Source of the DNA: Boswellia sacra
Lineage: Eukaryota; Streptophyta; Magnoliopsida; Sapindales; Burseraceae
Direction: 5' to 3'
NCBI GenBank assembly: GCA_013180625.2
Contig: SNVD02014687.1
Span: 1-64,000 of the forward strand
DNA: 64,000 nt
Position 1 is the stretch's first letter; each line of letters starts with the position of its first letter. Under the pieces are notes generated by a model, which saw only the letters and a program-made list of their open reading frames with translations, was not told the origin of the DNA and searched no databases. A program made the position numbers and the translations under genes. Shown piece by piece: positions 1-12,423 of this stretch.

Positions 1-3000
1 CTAATTACAGAAACCCAAGCCCAACTGATTTTTTTATAATCAGCCCATCACCTATAGCTCAGCCCACTTCCCCTTCATTTTAATTAATTATAAGACAGAA
101 AAAAAAAGAAAAAAAAGAGGAGAATTCCAGAAAAATGGAGAGGGGTGACGGCTGAAGAGAGGAGAAAGGGAAGTGACAAATTCTGTGAGCATTTTTGAGG
201 GCTTTCTCAAGGTAATTTTTTCATTTTTAACCCAAATTAAATTCAATATCTTGAATTCTAACTATAGATATGAATTTAGAGGAGTTATTAGATATTTGAA
301 AAATTTTTAGAGAGAGAAGATAGAGAGAGAAGGAAGAACAATGATGAAATTGGAAGTATTATTCAAAGTATTTCATATTCTTGTTGATTGTTATGGAATT
401 TGTTTGAGGGAATTTTGAGTTTTGATGATAATTATGGAAATCTAGGGTTCTGTGAATAGTAGCAATTCCGAAAATTTTTGTAATTTATTGGCTTTGAATC
501 TGATTCTCAAATTTATATATGTTAAAATAGACATCATAAGGATTTGTTTAAAGTTGGATTAACTGAAAAATGTTGAGTATGCAATTTTATATAAATTTTC
601 GAAGTTTACTGTTTACTACTAGAAATTCAATGTTTCTGCAGAAAATCAGTTTTGGGTAAGTTATTTGAGGTATCTAGAAGTCTTCAAAAATTATGAAATT
701 TGGGGTATGAGTTCGTATATATGTCTAGTTTAATTCTGGAGAGTTTTGTGATTTTACAAATTTATTTCGAATTATCATGTATTTTGGAAAATTGAGAGGT
801 CAGTTCTGGAAATGAATTTACAGAATTTTTGTATCTAGAAACATGAAGATTTTGAGGTATTTAATGAACTTGGAATGCTATGAAATTTTATATGTTATTA
901 GATATGTATGTGTAGAAGGTCTGTATAAAATCTTAGACAATTTTGACAAGTCAGTTATTTATTAAAAATCAAAGAACAAGAACTGTTCTGTTTAAGAAGT
1001 TTGAAAATGGAGTTAATTAGGATTGATTGGATTAAGATATGAAGTTGGATATTGAGAATTTTAAATATTCAAGTTGCTTACTAATTGAATATGATGTGAT
1101 GAGCTCTTTTATGATGTTAGGACAAGGAAGGATTAATTCTTTGTTGAAGAATGTGGCCGGATAGACGGAATGTTGATTTTGGAATCAAATCCGAGCTAAC
1201 CGAGTTGTGCAACAAAATTAGTGAGTGGATTATGTTTTGAAAGTTTTATATTATATTAAAGTGTATTAAATTTATAGTTTTTCATATGATTTAAGTTATT
1301 AGTTTAATTAATTGAGTTATATTAAAAGTTTTTAGAATAGATCATGATGATTTATGTATTTTCGGAATAGGAATGTGTAAAGTATTAGATTTTGGATAGA
1401 AGAGATGGTTATGGGTGGTGTTAGTAGATTAGTTTTTTTAATATATAGAAATTGTTATTTCGATAAGTTTGAGTACAAGAGGAAAAAAAAATAAATTTAA
1501 TGTGGAAGTTGTAGCATGAATATATATGTTGGTGAAAGGTAGAAAGTTTTTGTTTATAATTTGAAAAGAGACATTGTATAATTAAATGAATTAGTATAGA
1601 AATTGAGGTATTGAGTTATTTTCTTTAAATAAATACATATGTTGAAGAAATGGTGATTTTGGTTAACAAAATGTTAAGTGATTGTATATTCAAAATAATG
1701 GCAAATTAAGAAGAAAAAGTTTTGAAAAGTAGAATTTAAATTCTGCAGGGGTGATAATGCAAAATTTTAAAACTGCCCAAGTAAGGGCTGAATTATAAAT
1801 TTAGGAAGCTGTTCCAGAAATTGTAGGGACCTACAGGCAGAATTATGAAAAATTTAGAATATTCAAAAGATTTGAGTTATAGCATGGTGTATGAGATTTT
1901 GTGATAGAAATATAAATTATGGTTTATAGTGAGATGAAAAGTATTTTATTTTATGGATATTTTAGAAAGTTTTAGAAAGAGTAGAAGATTTATTTTTCTG
2001 GATAATTAGAAATATGTTTTTAGTATTTATTTAGCTATTTTTATTTAACATTTAATAGAATTTCTGAGAATTTTAGTAAATTCAGAAGAATTCAAGTTAG
2101 TTTCTTTTTTTATTTCTCGAGGGTAAATAGACTCATTTATTATGTTTACTTTCAATTATTAAGATGTTTCAAATCTAGTTTTCTAAATGGTTATAGATAT
2201 AAATTTTAGTTGCAAAGTTAGTTTTAAACAATGATCTAGCATTTTTAAGAAAGATTCATGTTTTTTTTTTATATGAATCGTTTTCTATATTATTATAGAT
2301 GCATATTTTATCATTTTATAGAAAGTGTAAAAGCAGAACAATTATGATCATATTTTTTTTATAGCAATTTGATTTCAAGGATTTCTCAAAGTATTTGCAA
2401 TTATTCTTTTAAGTATTTATCATGGATTTTCAAGGATTCAGATATTATGAGTTTCAGCTTATATAAGTTTCATAAATTTTGAAAAGAAATCAGTTTTAGA
2501 GAAAAGAAGAAAGTTTAATTATATTATACTAAGCTAGTACCCAGCTCACTTAGACAGTGAGACAGCAGATTTCAGATAGAAAGATAGAGGCCTTTGGGGC
2601 TCGTCCAGACACACATAGAGGCTTTGGGCCGTGTGATCTGGGCGCTTTAGCCCTTTGGGGGCAGCTCTACGCATGCGTATGACTAGATAGCAGGCCTGCG
2701 CGATGTTAGATCTCGCCAGGTACAGATAGCTCTGCCTGACTGATGTAGATCTCACCAGGTATGAGAAAATTCAGATAGCTCTGCCTGTGCGATGTCTGAT
2801 CTCGCCAGGCAAGATCAGACAGTTTCAGGGGTACTTGTTTAGTATATTGAAAAGAGTTTCGAATATGTTTATATGAGTTAGTTTGAAAAAGAAGCATGAT
2901 TCACAATAGTTTCTTTTGAAAGAAGATTTTTAAGAAAATAATGTTTTTCATAGTAAATAACTGAAGCGATGATTTTAGCATGATCATCAAGAGCATCGTA

Positions 3001-3513
3001 TTATACGATTAAAGATGATTATTTTATTGTTTTAAATATAACTAGTATTTTGATGAATTTAGTCATTCAATAGTTATTTATTTTAAAGTTTTATGACATT
3101 TTAGATGATATGAAAGTTATAGATTATAAAGATTATTTTTTTTATATAAAGCAAATATTTATTTTATAACGATACGATTTCTTTTGGATTTAATTACAAT
3201 TACATTTTTTTATATCCCCACTCACTGAGTTTTATACTCACATCTTTGTTTTTACTTTTCTTTGTTTTTAAAATTTCCCCCCCCAGGATGAAAGCAAAAT
3301 GTGATCTAGTTAGGAAGTGTGGAGGTCCAGCCACGTGATGGTGCAAGGATAGGTCAAGGTTGTAATAGTTAAATTGTTTTATTTAAATTTCATTTGTGGA
3401 TGTAATGGAAATTATTTCAAGTTTGTTCCATGAGAAAGAAAAGAATTAAGAAATAGTTGTAGTCCACAGTTTTAGGCATGATTCGCCCGTGTAGCTAGGG
3501 GCGGGTCGTGTCA
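1..3513 (+). mobile_element. 5' LTR of a LARD-like gypsy element (left edge cut by window)
   Basis: This block is repeated almost base for base at 5643-9148, with scattered substitutions and small indels of a few percent at most. By comparison with the 3' copy, about 23 bases of its start lie before the window. It ends in TGTCA at 3513, directly before a primer binding site. A conserved CACTCACTGAG-type motif near 3218 and the length of about 3.5 kb resemble LTRs of large Tekay/Retand-like gypsy elements and their LARD derivatives. It has no coding capacity; the short ORFs inside it are chance. Confidence 0.9.
2694..2823 (+). repeat. Triplicated 40-49 bp motif inside the 5' LTR
   Basis: Three diverged tandem units each begin GCCTG, run through GATGT and a GATCTCGCCAGG-type core (2694, 2734 and 2783), and the first two end in CAGATAGCTCT. 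Local GC content is clearly higher than in the surrounding AT-rich LTR. The same three units recur at 8325-8454 in the 3' LTR, so the triplication predates the last transposition of this copy. It could be an enhancer-like or structural LTR array; the sequence alone does not show a function. Confidence 0.75.
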
Positions 3514-3516
3514 ATT

Positions 3517-3528
3517 TGGTATCAGAGC
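3517..3528 (+). other. Primer binding site (initiator tRNA-Met type)
   Basis: TGGTATCAGAGC starts three bases after the 5' LTR end. This is the standard plant PBS complementary to the 3' end of initiator tRNA-Met. It fixes the element orientation as plus. Confidence 0.9.
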
Positions 3529-5619
3529 ATGGTTAGGATTCTATAGACTCTTATCATATCAGATAGAAGTATTTGCTCTGGAAAGATGTAGTTGTCTGTG
3601 GAAGCACCATCAAATTTAGACGTGGCAACCTCATATCAACATAGTTGGAGAAATAAATTGGCTTAGCCCTAGTAGCTCAAAGAGAGATTAGTTAGTTATG
3701 ACTTAGTTATGACGTTAGATATTTAGAATTTGTTGCTTACCTAACTGTTTTACAACGTAGCTGTTTGTTCTATGTTAGTATTTTGAGTTGTTATGATATG
3801 AACAGAAATATTCGATATAAGGCTAAATAGTTTATCAAGCATTGTGGATTAAAGGATTTATGTATAGCCTAATTTTTGAGTTATGTTAGTGCTATGAATT
3901 GTGATGATTTTCATATAAAAACTAAGATTATATGAAGAACTGAGTTATGATAATTGTAATATGAGGAATTACATGGTATATGCTATTTTAGAATGCAAGG
4001 TATACGGAGGAGGAATTTAGAAAATTATGATTTGCTTGGATGATTTTTATGATAATTGAGTTATGCATGATATGTAGTATACGATGACATAAGATGATTG
4101 AAGCTTTTACTTTGAAGCACTAGTTTTGAGAGTAGTAAGTTGAGATACGAAGATGCATTGAACGATAAAGAGCATATCTTTACATAGTAGTATGAAATGA
4201 TGGAAAAAAAAAATTTATATTAGTGAAGATGAAGTATTCAATATTGATTTTATTACTAATGAGATAATGATCAAGATTTTAGAGGGCGTGGAAGTACTTT
4301 TGTGGAGCCTAGAATTTATTTTCTTGATGTATTGTCAGAAGTGGGTCATTGGATCTTTAGTCCAACTTATGTGATGTATATGGACAAGTAGAAGGATTTA
4401 AGTGGCTTAATAAGAAATATAAGGTTGGCTTCGCTTAGTTATGAAAGTGGAACTACATCAGTGTCATGACCTAACTAAGATTTGAATCATGTGAGATAGT
4501 TTTGAAAAGAAGTGATTTGTATGGTTATCAGTTATGACGTTTTCATGTTATTTATATGACGAATAGGGCTTTGAGGTAGTAAGTTAGATTTTCAAGTGAT
4601 ATTTCAGTATATGCACATATTTATATTTGACAATGTGCCAAAGGAACTATATGTATTTGTATACATTATGGTATACAAGTGGACTCTTTATCTTGTATAG
4701 ATTTCAACATGATTATTTGATTCAATTTATGGTTATGACTGGGCGTACAATATGTTTTGCAATAATAGATATTAGCAGAAGTCGAATTATTATTGGTGGG
4801 TTCTATGATGAACGAAGCATTTAAAGAGTCTGAGGCTAATGACATTATGTTAGAAGTTTTGGTGATTGATTTGAGATAAGGACAAGAGTCCATGATGATG
4901 GAAATACGTATGGGACATGTTGGTGTTGTTGATGTTATTATAATTATTATTGTTCTAAAATGATTTGCAAGTTGGTTAAGTTTGAAAGGCAAATGATATT
5001 CTGTTAGATTTTCATTGATTTTTTTCATAGATGCATCCATGGTCTTTTAGATACAAGTTCCGAAGTCATGTACGATTCTTACAAGTGCTTTATCAAGTTT
5101 GTGTAGTAGAAGTATAAAGAGTGCCTTTAGTAATGACATATCTTGGTTATTGCTTTCCTTCGGAGCGCCGGGATCCTAAGGATAGCGATAATTAGGATGT
5201 GTCGTACCAATTTGGCAACTCATTAATTGATTTTAAGAAGTGAAAATATGTATGGGAGAAGTTAAGAAAGAAGTGGTTACATTATAAGTCAAAAGAATTG
5301 GAAATTTGTCTTCCTCATCTAGAGGCAAATGTTGATTCACATTGAAGATAAAATATTCTTGCAACAAACAGAGCCTTATTCTTCTTTTGTGAGAAATCAA
5401 AGATTGTAGCCTATTAAAATGATTCTTGGTAGTGAATGAAGAAATAAAATAGTCTTGTTACATGATTTTCAAGCGTACGATTATATATATATTGTTATAC
5501 AGTAATACATAAATATATATAATAGATGCTAATTAGTATCACATGAGAATGTTTTATGACTTGAGTATTTTGGACCTTTCGAAATTTCGAGGACGAAATT
5601 TTTTTTGAGGAGGTGGTAT
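3529..5619 (+). mobile_element. Non-coding internal region of the LARD-like element
   Basis: About 2.1 kb separates the PBS from the 3' LTR. I find no gag, protease, RT or integrase motif in any frame; the short ORFs at 4627-5040 on both strands overlap each other and look like chance. The end carries a TTTCGAGGACGAAATTT stretch (about 5586-5602), a sequence typical of the end of Tekay-type chromovirus interiors, followed by a purine-rich GAGGAGGTGG tract just before the 3' LTR. The element must have relied on enzymes supplied by an autonomous relative. Confidence 0.8.
5605..5619 (+). other. Polypurine-tract region before the 3' LTR
   Basis: TTGAGGAGGTGGTAT immediately precedes the LTR start TGAAACAGCCC at 5620. 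This is where plus-strand priming occurs in LTR retrotransposons. Confidence 0.6.
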
Positions 5620-8600
5620 TGAAACAGCCCATTTTTTTTGGGCTAATTACAGAAACCCAAGCCCAATTGATTTTTTTATAATCAGCCCATCACCTATAGC
5701 CCAGCCCACTTCCCTTTCATTTTAATTAATTATAAGACAAGAAAAAAAAAAGAAAAAGAGGAGAATTCCAGAAAAATGGAGAGGGGTGACGGCTGAAGAG
5801 AGGAGAAAGGGAAGTGACAAATTCTGGGAGCATTTTTGAGGGCTTTCTCAAGGTAATTATTTCATTTTTAACCCAAATTAAATTCAATATCTTGAATTCT
5901 AACTATAGATATGAATTTAGAGGAGTTATTAGACATTTGAAAAATTTTTAGAGAGAGAAGATAGAGAGAGAAGGAAGAACAATGATGAAATTGGAAGTAT
6001 TATTCAAGGTATTTCATATTCTTGTTGATTGTTATAGAATTTGTTTGAGGGAATTTTAAGTTTTGATGATAATTATGGAAATTTAGGGTTCTGTGAACAG
6101 TACTAATTCCGAAAATTTGTGTAATTTATTGGCTTTAAATCTGATTCTGAAATTTATATATGTTAAAATAGACATCTCAAGGATTTGTTTGAAGTTGGAT
6201 TCATTGAAAAATGTTGAGTATGCAATTTTATATAAATTCTCGAAGTTTACTGTTCACTACTAGAAATTCAATGTTTCTGCAGAAAATCAGTTTTGGGTAA
6301 GTTATTTGAGGTATCTAGAAGTCTTCAAAAATTATGAAATTTGGGGTATGAGTTCGTATATATGTCTAGTTTAATTCTGGAGAGTTTTGTGATTTTACAA
6401 ATTTATTTCGAATTATCATGTATTTTGGAAAATTGAGAGGTCAGTTCTGGAAATGAATTTACAGAATTTTTGTATCTAGAAACATGAAGATTTTGAGGTA
6501 TTTAATGAACTTGGAATGCTATGAAATTTTATATGTTATTAGATATGTATGTGTAAAAGGTCTGTATAAAATCTTAGACAATTTTGACAAGTCAGTTATT
6601 TATTAAAAATCAAAGAGCAAGAACTGTTCTGTTTAAGAAGTTTGAAAATGGAGTTAATTAGGATTGATTGGATTAAGATATGAAGTTGGATATTGAGAAT
6701 TTTAAATATTCAAGTTGCTTACTAATTGAATATGATGTGATGAGCTCTTTTATGATATTAGGACAAGGAAGGATTAATTCTTTGTTGAAGAATGTGGTCG
6801 GATAAGCGGAATGTTGATTTTGGAATCAAATCCGAGCTAATCGAGTTGTGTACCCAAATTTGTGAGTGGGTTATATTTTGAGAATTTCATATTATATTCA
6901 AGTGTATTAAATTTATGGCTTTTCATATGATTTAAGTTATTAGTTTAATTAATTGAGTTATATTAAAAGTTTTTAGAATAGATCATGATGATTTATGTAT
7001 TTTCGGAATAGGAGTGTGTAAAGTATTAGATTTTGGATAGAAGAGATGGTTATGGGTGGTGCTAGCAGATTAGTTTTGAAAATATAGCAATTGTTATTTC
7101 GATAAGATTGAGTACAAGAGAAAAAAAATAAATTTAATGTGGAAGTTGTAGCATGAATATATATGTTGGTGAAAAGTAGAAAGTTTTTGTTTATAATTTG
7201 AAAAGAGACATTGTATAATTAAATGAATTAGTATAGAAATTGAGGTATTGAGTTATTTTCTTTAAATAAATACATATGTTGAAGAAATGGTGATTTTGGT
7301 TAACAAAATGTTAAGTGATTGTATATTCAAAATAATGGCAAATTAAGAAGAAAAAGTTTTGGAAAGTAGAATTTAAATTCTGCAGGGGTGATAATGCAAA
7401 ATTTTAAAACTGCCCAAGCAGGGGCTGAATTATAAATTTAGGAAGCTGTTCCAGAAATTGTAGGGACCTACATGCAGAATTATGAAAAATTTAGAATATT
7501 CAAAAGATTTGAGTTAAAGCATGGTGTATGAGATTTTGTGATAGAAATATAAATTATGGTTTATAGTGAGATGAAAAGTATTTTATTTTATGGATATTTT
7601 AGAAAGTTTTAGAAAGAGTAGGAGATTTATTTTCTGGATAATTAGAAATATGTTTTTAGTATTTATTTAGCTATGTTTATTTAGCATTTAATAGAATTTC
7701 TGAGAATTTTAGCAAATTCAGAAGAATTCAAGTTAGTTTCTTTTTTATTTCTCGAGGGTAAATAGACTCATTTGTTATGTTTGCTTTCAATTATTAAGAT
7801 GTTTCAAATCTAGTTTTCCAAATGGTTATAGATATAAATTTTAGTTGCAAAGTTAGTTTTAAACAATGATCTAGCATTTTTAAGAAAGATTCATGTTTTA
7901 TATATGAATCGTTTTCTATATTATTATAGATGCATATTTTACCATTTTATAGAAAGTGTAAAAGCAGAACAATTATGATCATATTTTTTTTATAGCAATT
8001 TGATTTCAAGGATTTCTCAAAGTATTTGCAATTATTCTTTTAAGTATTTATCATGGATTTTCAAGGATTCAGATATTATGAGTTTCAGCTTATATAAGTT
8101 TCATAAATTTTGAAAAGAAATCAGTTTTAGAGAAAAGAAGAAAGTTTAATTATATTATACTAAGCTAGTACCCAGCTCACTTAGACAGTGAGACAGCAGA
8201 TTTCAGATAGAAAGATAGAGGCCTTTGGGGCCCGTCCAGACACACATAGAGGCTTTGGGCCGTGTGATCTGGGCGCTTTAGCCCTTTGGGGGCAGCTCTA
8301 CGCATGCGTATGACTAGATAGCAGGCCTGCGCGATGTTAGATCTCGCCAGGTACAGATAGCTCTGCCTGACTGATGTAGATCTCACCAGGTATGAGAAAA
8401 TTCAGATAGCTCTGCCTGTGCGATGTCTGATCTCGCCAGGCAAGATCAGACAGTTTCAGGGGTACTTGTTTAGTATATTGAAAAGAGTTTCGAATATGTT
8501 TATATGAGTTAGTTTGAAAAAGAAGCATGATTCACAATAGTTTCTTTTGAAAGAAGATTTTTAAGAAAATAATGTTTTTCATAGTAAATAACTGAAGCGA

Positions 8601-9148
8601 TGATTTTAGCATGATCATCAAGAGCATCGTATTATACGATTAAAGATGATTATTTTATTGTTTTAAATATAACTAATATTTTGATGAATTTAGTCATTCA
8701 ATAGTTATTTATTTTAAAGTTTTATGACATTTTAGATGATATGAAAGTTATAGATTATAAAGATTATTTTTTTTATATAAAGCAAATATTTATTTTATAA
8801 CGATACGATTTCTTTTGGATTTAATTACAATTACATTTTTTTTATCCCCACTCACTGAGTTTTATACTCACATCTTTGTTTTTACTTTTCTTTGTTTTTA
8901 AAATTTTCCCCCCCAGGATGAAAGCAAAATGTGATCTAGTTAGGAAGTGTGGAGGTCCAGCCACGTGATGGTGCAAGGATAGGTCAAGGTTGTAATTAGT
9001 TAAATTGTTTTTTTTTAATAAATTTCATTTATAGATGTAATGGAAATTATTTCAAGTTTGTTCCATGAGAAAGAAAAGAATTAAGAAATAGTTGTAGTCC
9101 ACAGTTTTAGGCATGATTCGCCCGTGTAGCTAGGGGCGGGTAGTGTCA
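5620..9148 (+). mobile_element. 3' LTR of the LARD-like gypsy element (3529 bp)
   Basis: Begins TGAAACAGCCC and ends GTGTCA, giving the canonical TG...CA ends, and matches 1-3513. The two LTRs differ by scattered point changes and small indels, such as tract-length differences near 2255/7898 and 9011. The insertion is therefore not brand new. The host target duplication cannot be tested because the left flank is missing; the right flank begins TTTAA. Confidence 0.9.
8325..8454 (+). repeat. Triplicated 40-49 bp motif inside the 3' LTR
   Basis: Counterpart of 2694-2823, with the same three GCCTG...CGCCAGG units at the same spacing. It is the GC-richest part of the LTR. Confidence 0.75.
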
Positions 9149-9557
9149 TTTAATGCTTGAATTACGTACACGAAAATAAAGTAAATGGATTAATACCGCA
9201 ATTCACCCACAGCCCTTGAGTTTTGGCTGAATTTTATCTAAATGGGACTTTTGGATTTATCCCCACCATCGTCCTTGAGTTTTTAAGAATTAATCCATTA
9301 AACCCTTGAACCCGAACATCGCCATGATTGACTAATAAACGAAAGGCAATAATGTCTTTATATAATTTTTAGTTAGATTGCAAGATTAAAACTAATAAAT
9401 AAAATAAGAAAAATCATTAGAATATTATTTACCCCTTTTCTTTTAAGAGTGGGATTTGCGTAATAGACTATTATTAATACCGTAACAAACATCAATTATC
9501 ACATTCTCAAATAACTCAAATTCATATAAAAACCACAATCTAAAAATTCAGAATTAA
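9149..9557. other. Spacer between the 3' LTR and the CLPX pseudogene
   Basis: AT-rich sequence with no ORF, RNA gene or repeat that I can recognise. Downstream sequence of the lost 3' part of the CLPX copy may once have lain here, but no CLPX similarity is visible beyond 9558. Confidence 0.5.
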
Positions 9558-10875
9558 CTGCTTTAAGGTTGTTGCATCCGCAACAAAACGAGCCAACGTT
9601 TTCGCAAGTAATGTCTTCCCTATTTTATAACACACAAATTATCCAATGATTTTCTTTTTCTCGCCGTATGTCAACAAAAAAATACATGTACACAACACTG
9701 GATAGCTTACCCGATCCAGAAGGATCCATCAAAAGCACATTGCTCTTCTCCAACTCTACATTATCGTCATCATCTACTGCCTCCATGCTTGGGGGTTCCG
9801 CTCCTCACCTAGCTAGTATCAAAATCCCGATCTTTCAAGTTTCAAGCTTCCAAAATTTCTATTAAATTTGAGTGAAAGGAATAGAACACTATCATAACAA
9901 GTAATAAAAAACTAACCGTTTTTGCGAAGAGGCATTGTAAATCCTCCTATAGTGGTTATAAACCGCCACGGATAGCACCTGCCAAGGGCAATCAACACAA
10001 ATGCAATAACCAATTGTAAGGTTTGAGCAGCTTGTGATTAACTAATGGTAGTCTATAAATAACCAAAATTCCCAAACCTTTTTGGCTCTTTCTTGAACAA
10101 TCACAAACTTATCAAGCCCCTTGCAAATCTCTTTTGGTGTAGGCAAATCCTTCCCCGGACTGGACCCACCTCATCCACCACCACCACCATCGCCACCATT
10201 CCCATCACCCACACCTCCGCTACCACAACCGTGATTGGGTCCAACAACTCTAATCACATTGACAGCCGGCGCAAATGGTGGCCCAGGAGGCATATGCACA
10301 GCCAGACCGTTCCCAGGCGGATGCCGTGGTGGGTCTCCTCCATACGACCTCAAAGTGTCCCAAAACGACACCTTCTCTTCCCCGGTGGAAACTTTCCTTA
10401 GCTTCCTCCTATTGTTGTTGTTGTTATTAACGACGTTGATTTCCATGAAGCTTCCCTGCAGAGGAGCAATCCTGTAAGGATGGAAGAAGTAAGCTGATTT
10501 ACCATTGGGACAGATGCTAACCGCCTGATAACTACCCGTATCAACAGCAGGAACTGGAGGGGAGAGACTGGAGGAAGAAAAGAGGGGATCCATGTGCTTT
10601 GAGCATGTGGGGCAATTCGTTTCCGCCCTAATTTTACGGAAAGTCGAAGAATTATTACAATAGTTGCTGTTATTGTTGTTGTCACCGCCCGTGTCCCATT
10701 TGTAACCCTCTTGGATGCCGAGGAAGAAGTGGCGGCGGCCATGGGAGAGGTAACTTAGGTGGGTAAGACGGTGGACGGGGCCGATGATGGGAGGAGTAAA
10801 GCGGGAGCGCGAAGTGAGGAGGGAAGCTGGTGAAGCGAAGTCTCTGAGCTTCTTCCGTCTCCAAATTCCAGGCAT
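9558..10875 (-). pseudogene. Truncated pseudogene of mitochondrial CLPX (Clp protease ATPase subunit), introns retained
   Basis: In plants CLPX is the AAA+ unfoldase that feeds substrates to mitochondrial CLPP. Exon 1 (10875-10078) starts MPGIWRRKKLRDFASPAS, carries a CPTCSKHM / CPNGKSAYFFHPY zinc-like N-terminal region (the second CxxC has lost a Cys), then SFWDTLRSYGG and the glycine run. An in-frame TGA at 10171-10173 breaks the glycine tract, after which the same frame continues [18 protein letters not shown]. Exon 2 (9978-9917, VLSVAVYNHYRRIYN), exon 3 (9815-9711, VELEKSNVLLM, then Walker A as DPSGSGK) and part of exon 4 (9619-9558, GKTLLAKTLARFV, then ADATTL after a six-residue deletion) follow with GT/AG introns. 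All of the AAA+ domain after Walker A is missing. Retained introns mean it arose by DNA duplication, not retroposition. The family assignment is from memory of plant CLPX and fits over four exons. Confidence 0.85.
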
Positions 10876-11346
10876 AAGATAAGTGAAGAGTGAGAATTGA
10901 AATTGAAACTGAAGAGATGATAATTAATCAAAATGGGAAATTAAGTTAAAATTATTTATAGTGGGAGAAAGTGATGAGATAGGAGTGATAGTAGTAGAAG
11001 ATACGGGGAACAAGCGGGAAATGGTAATAGTAATGACAGTTTCTAAATTTGACAGTTTGACCCAAGTGTTAGTATGTGTATCTACTTCTTCTCCTTCACA
11101 TCTTCTCCTACCTGTTTGTTATATTAGACGAGGATTAGATTAAGTTCTTGGGTAATTCTCCATTTCTTTCCCTAAGATTTAAAAATAATCATTTATTCCC
11201 CTAGGATTTTCAAATATTTAACCAAGCTTCTCAGGCTTTTTCATTTCAAACATTTACTTTAAATTTATATAATATATATATATATATCTGGAGAATTTTT
11301 GGAAAATAAAAAGCTATATTATTTTATTGCCAAATCAAATTAAACA
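10876..11346. other. Former upstream region of the CLPX copy and spacer
   Basis: A short purine-rich leader precedes the CLPX start (minus strand). The rest is AT-rich with an (AT)n run at about 11270-11287. A 60-residue ORF at 10961-11143 has no recognisable similarity. I see no other gene. Confidence 0.4.
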
Positions 11347-11648
11347 TTACGAAATTAATATACCTTATTTGTTAAGAGAAGTTGATAGCATTCAAATTAT
11401 TTTCCTAGACAGCTATCAAGTGTAATAAGAAATTCAATAATAGTTTGAATACATTATTAGATATATGAATTAAATAAAATAAACTAAAATATGAGATTTG
11501 TGTTTACCTTGATCTATCAATGAATCATTAGATTTGTATAGCAAATCTGTTCTCTCTCCTAGCCTTAATTTTGTATCTTAAAAGTGTGTTTATTTTTTTA
11601 GCAATACTAATTTTACAAACTATCAATACAAACTTATTTATATAAACT
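11347..11648 (+). repeat. 302-bp direct repeat, copy 1 (left of CACTA element 1)
   Basis: Near-identical to 17069-17370; I count two substitutions (near 11356 and 11405) in 302 bp. It ends TATATAAACT exactly where the CACTA terminus begins. The second copy continues into GATGTATCAT, which looks like the unoccupied flank. Confidence 0.9.
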
Positions 11649-11659
11649 CACTACAACAA

Positions 11660-11960
11660 ATAACACATTTAGTAGCACTGCATTGTAGCATTTTTTTTAT
11701 GATGCTACTAAAAGTTTATTTTTTGTAACATTTAGGAAAAGAATGCTATGATATGTAACTTAAAAAGTAGCATTTTATTATTGATAGCTTTCCCATATAT
11801 ATTCATAGCATTTTTTTTTGGAAGCTATAAAAGCATTTAAATTGGTAGCATTTGCAGAATGCAACTAAAGGATAATAAAACCATAGCATTTGATAAAAGC
11901 TACTGTTAATAACAAAATTAATCGGCAACATTATGTTCTCCCATCTTTAATTAGCTACTT
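11660..11960 (+). repeat. Left subterminal repeats of CACTA element 1
   Basis: Multiple copies of GTAGCATTTT / ATGCTACT-type words in both orientations. In CACTA elements such subterminal arrays bind the element-encoded TNPA-like protein; that role is family knowledge, not shown here. Confidence 0.7.
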
Positions 11961-12119
11961 TCAACAAAAACATACAGTAACTAAAAAAAAAATTGTACAT
12001 TTGAAACTATGTCGTTTTGATTCATATCATTAAAAAGAAGAAAAAAAAGTAAGCTCAAACTACATCGTTTTGGCTGCAAATAGGGCAACATCAGTCCAGT
12101 GAGCTCACTTCCTCAATCC

Positions 12120-12300
12120 CCCTCTCACTTAGGCTTGGACATTTGCCCCGTCGGGTTCGGGGCCCCGGTTGGACCCGGACAAACGGGGCGGGTTTAGGAG
12201 TACTGTGAAGGGCAGGTCCGGGGCCGGGTCTTGCATCTAGACCTGTTTGACCCGCCCTGCCCCGCACAGTAAAGGATAAAAATAAAAAAAATTTAAAATA
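12120..12300. repeat. GC-rich low-complexity repeat inside CACTA element 1
   Basis: A run of CCCGG / GGGGCGGG / CCCGCCC words (12140-12270) within AT-rich DNA. The minus-strand translation is a proline/arginine/glycine-rich string with no domain. It resembles GC-rich repeats inserted throughout plant genomes, possibly derived from a DNA transposon. It is not a gene. Confidence 0.5.
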
Positions 12301-12423
12301 TAAGGGCTTATAAAAATTCATAGGGGCTATTTTGTTAGGTTTTAACATATATGGATTTTCAAAATATTTAACAACCTTTATAAATTTCGTAAATCCCTAT
12401 TTCAATTATAACCTTCCCCAAAT

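Noticed and set aside
2546..2897. Two minus-strand ORFs repeated at 8177-8528
   Set aside because: Their conservation only reflects the LTR duplication, and they translate the GC-rich triplicate motif.
4627..5040. Opposing ORFs of 65 and 124 residues in the LARD interior
   Set aside because: They overlap on opposite strands, show no motif, and lie in the non-coding interior of a non-autonomous element.
10093..10742. Several overlapping ORFs in other frames of the CLPX exon
   Set aside because: Shadows of exon 1; their Thr/Ser/Leu repeats come from the Asn- and Gly-codon runs on the coding strand.
12091..12348. Minus-strand 85-residue Pro/Arg/Gly-rich ORF
   Set aside because: It is a translation of a GC-rich low-complexity repeat inside CACTA element 1, with no domain and no codon logic.
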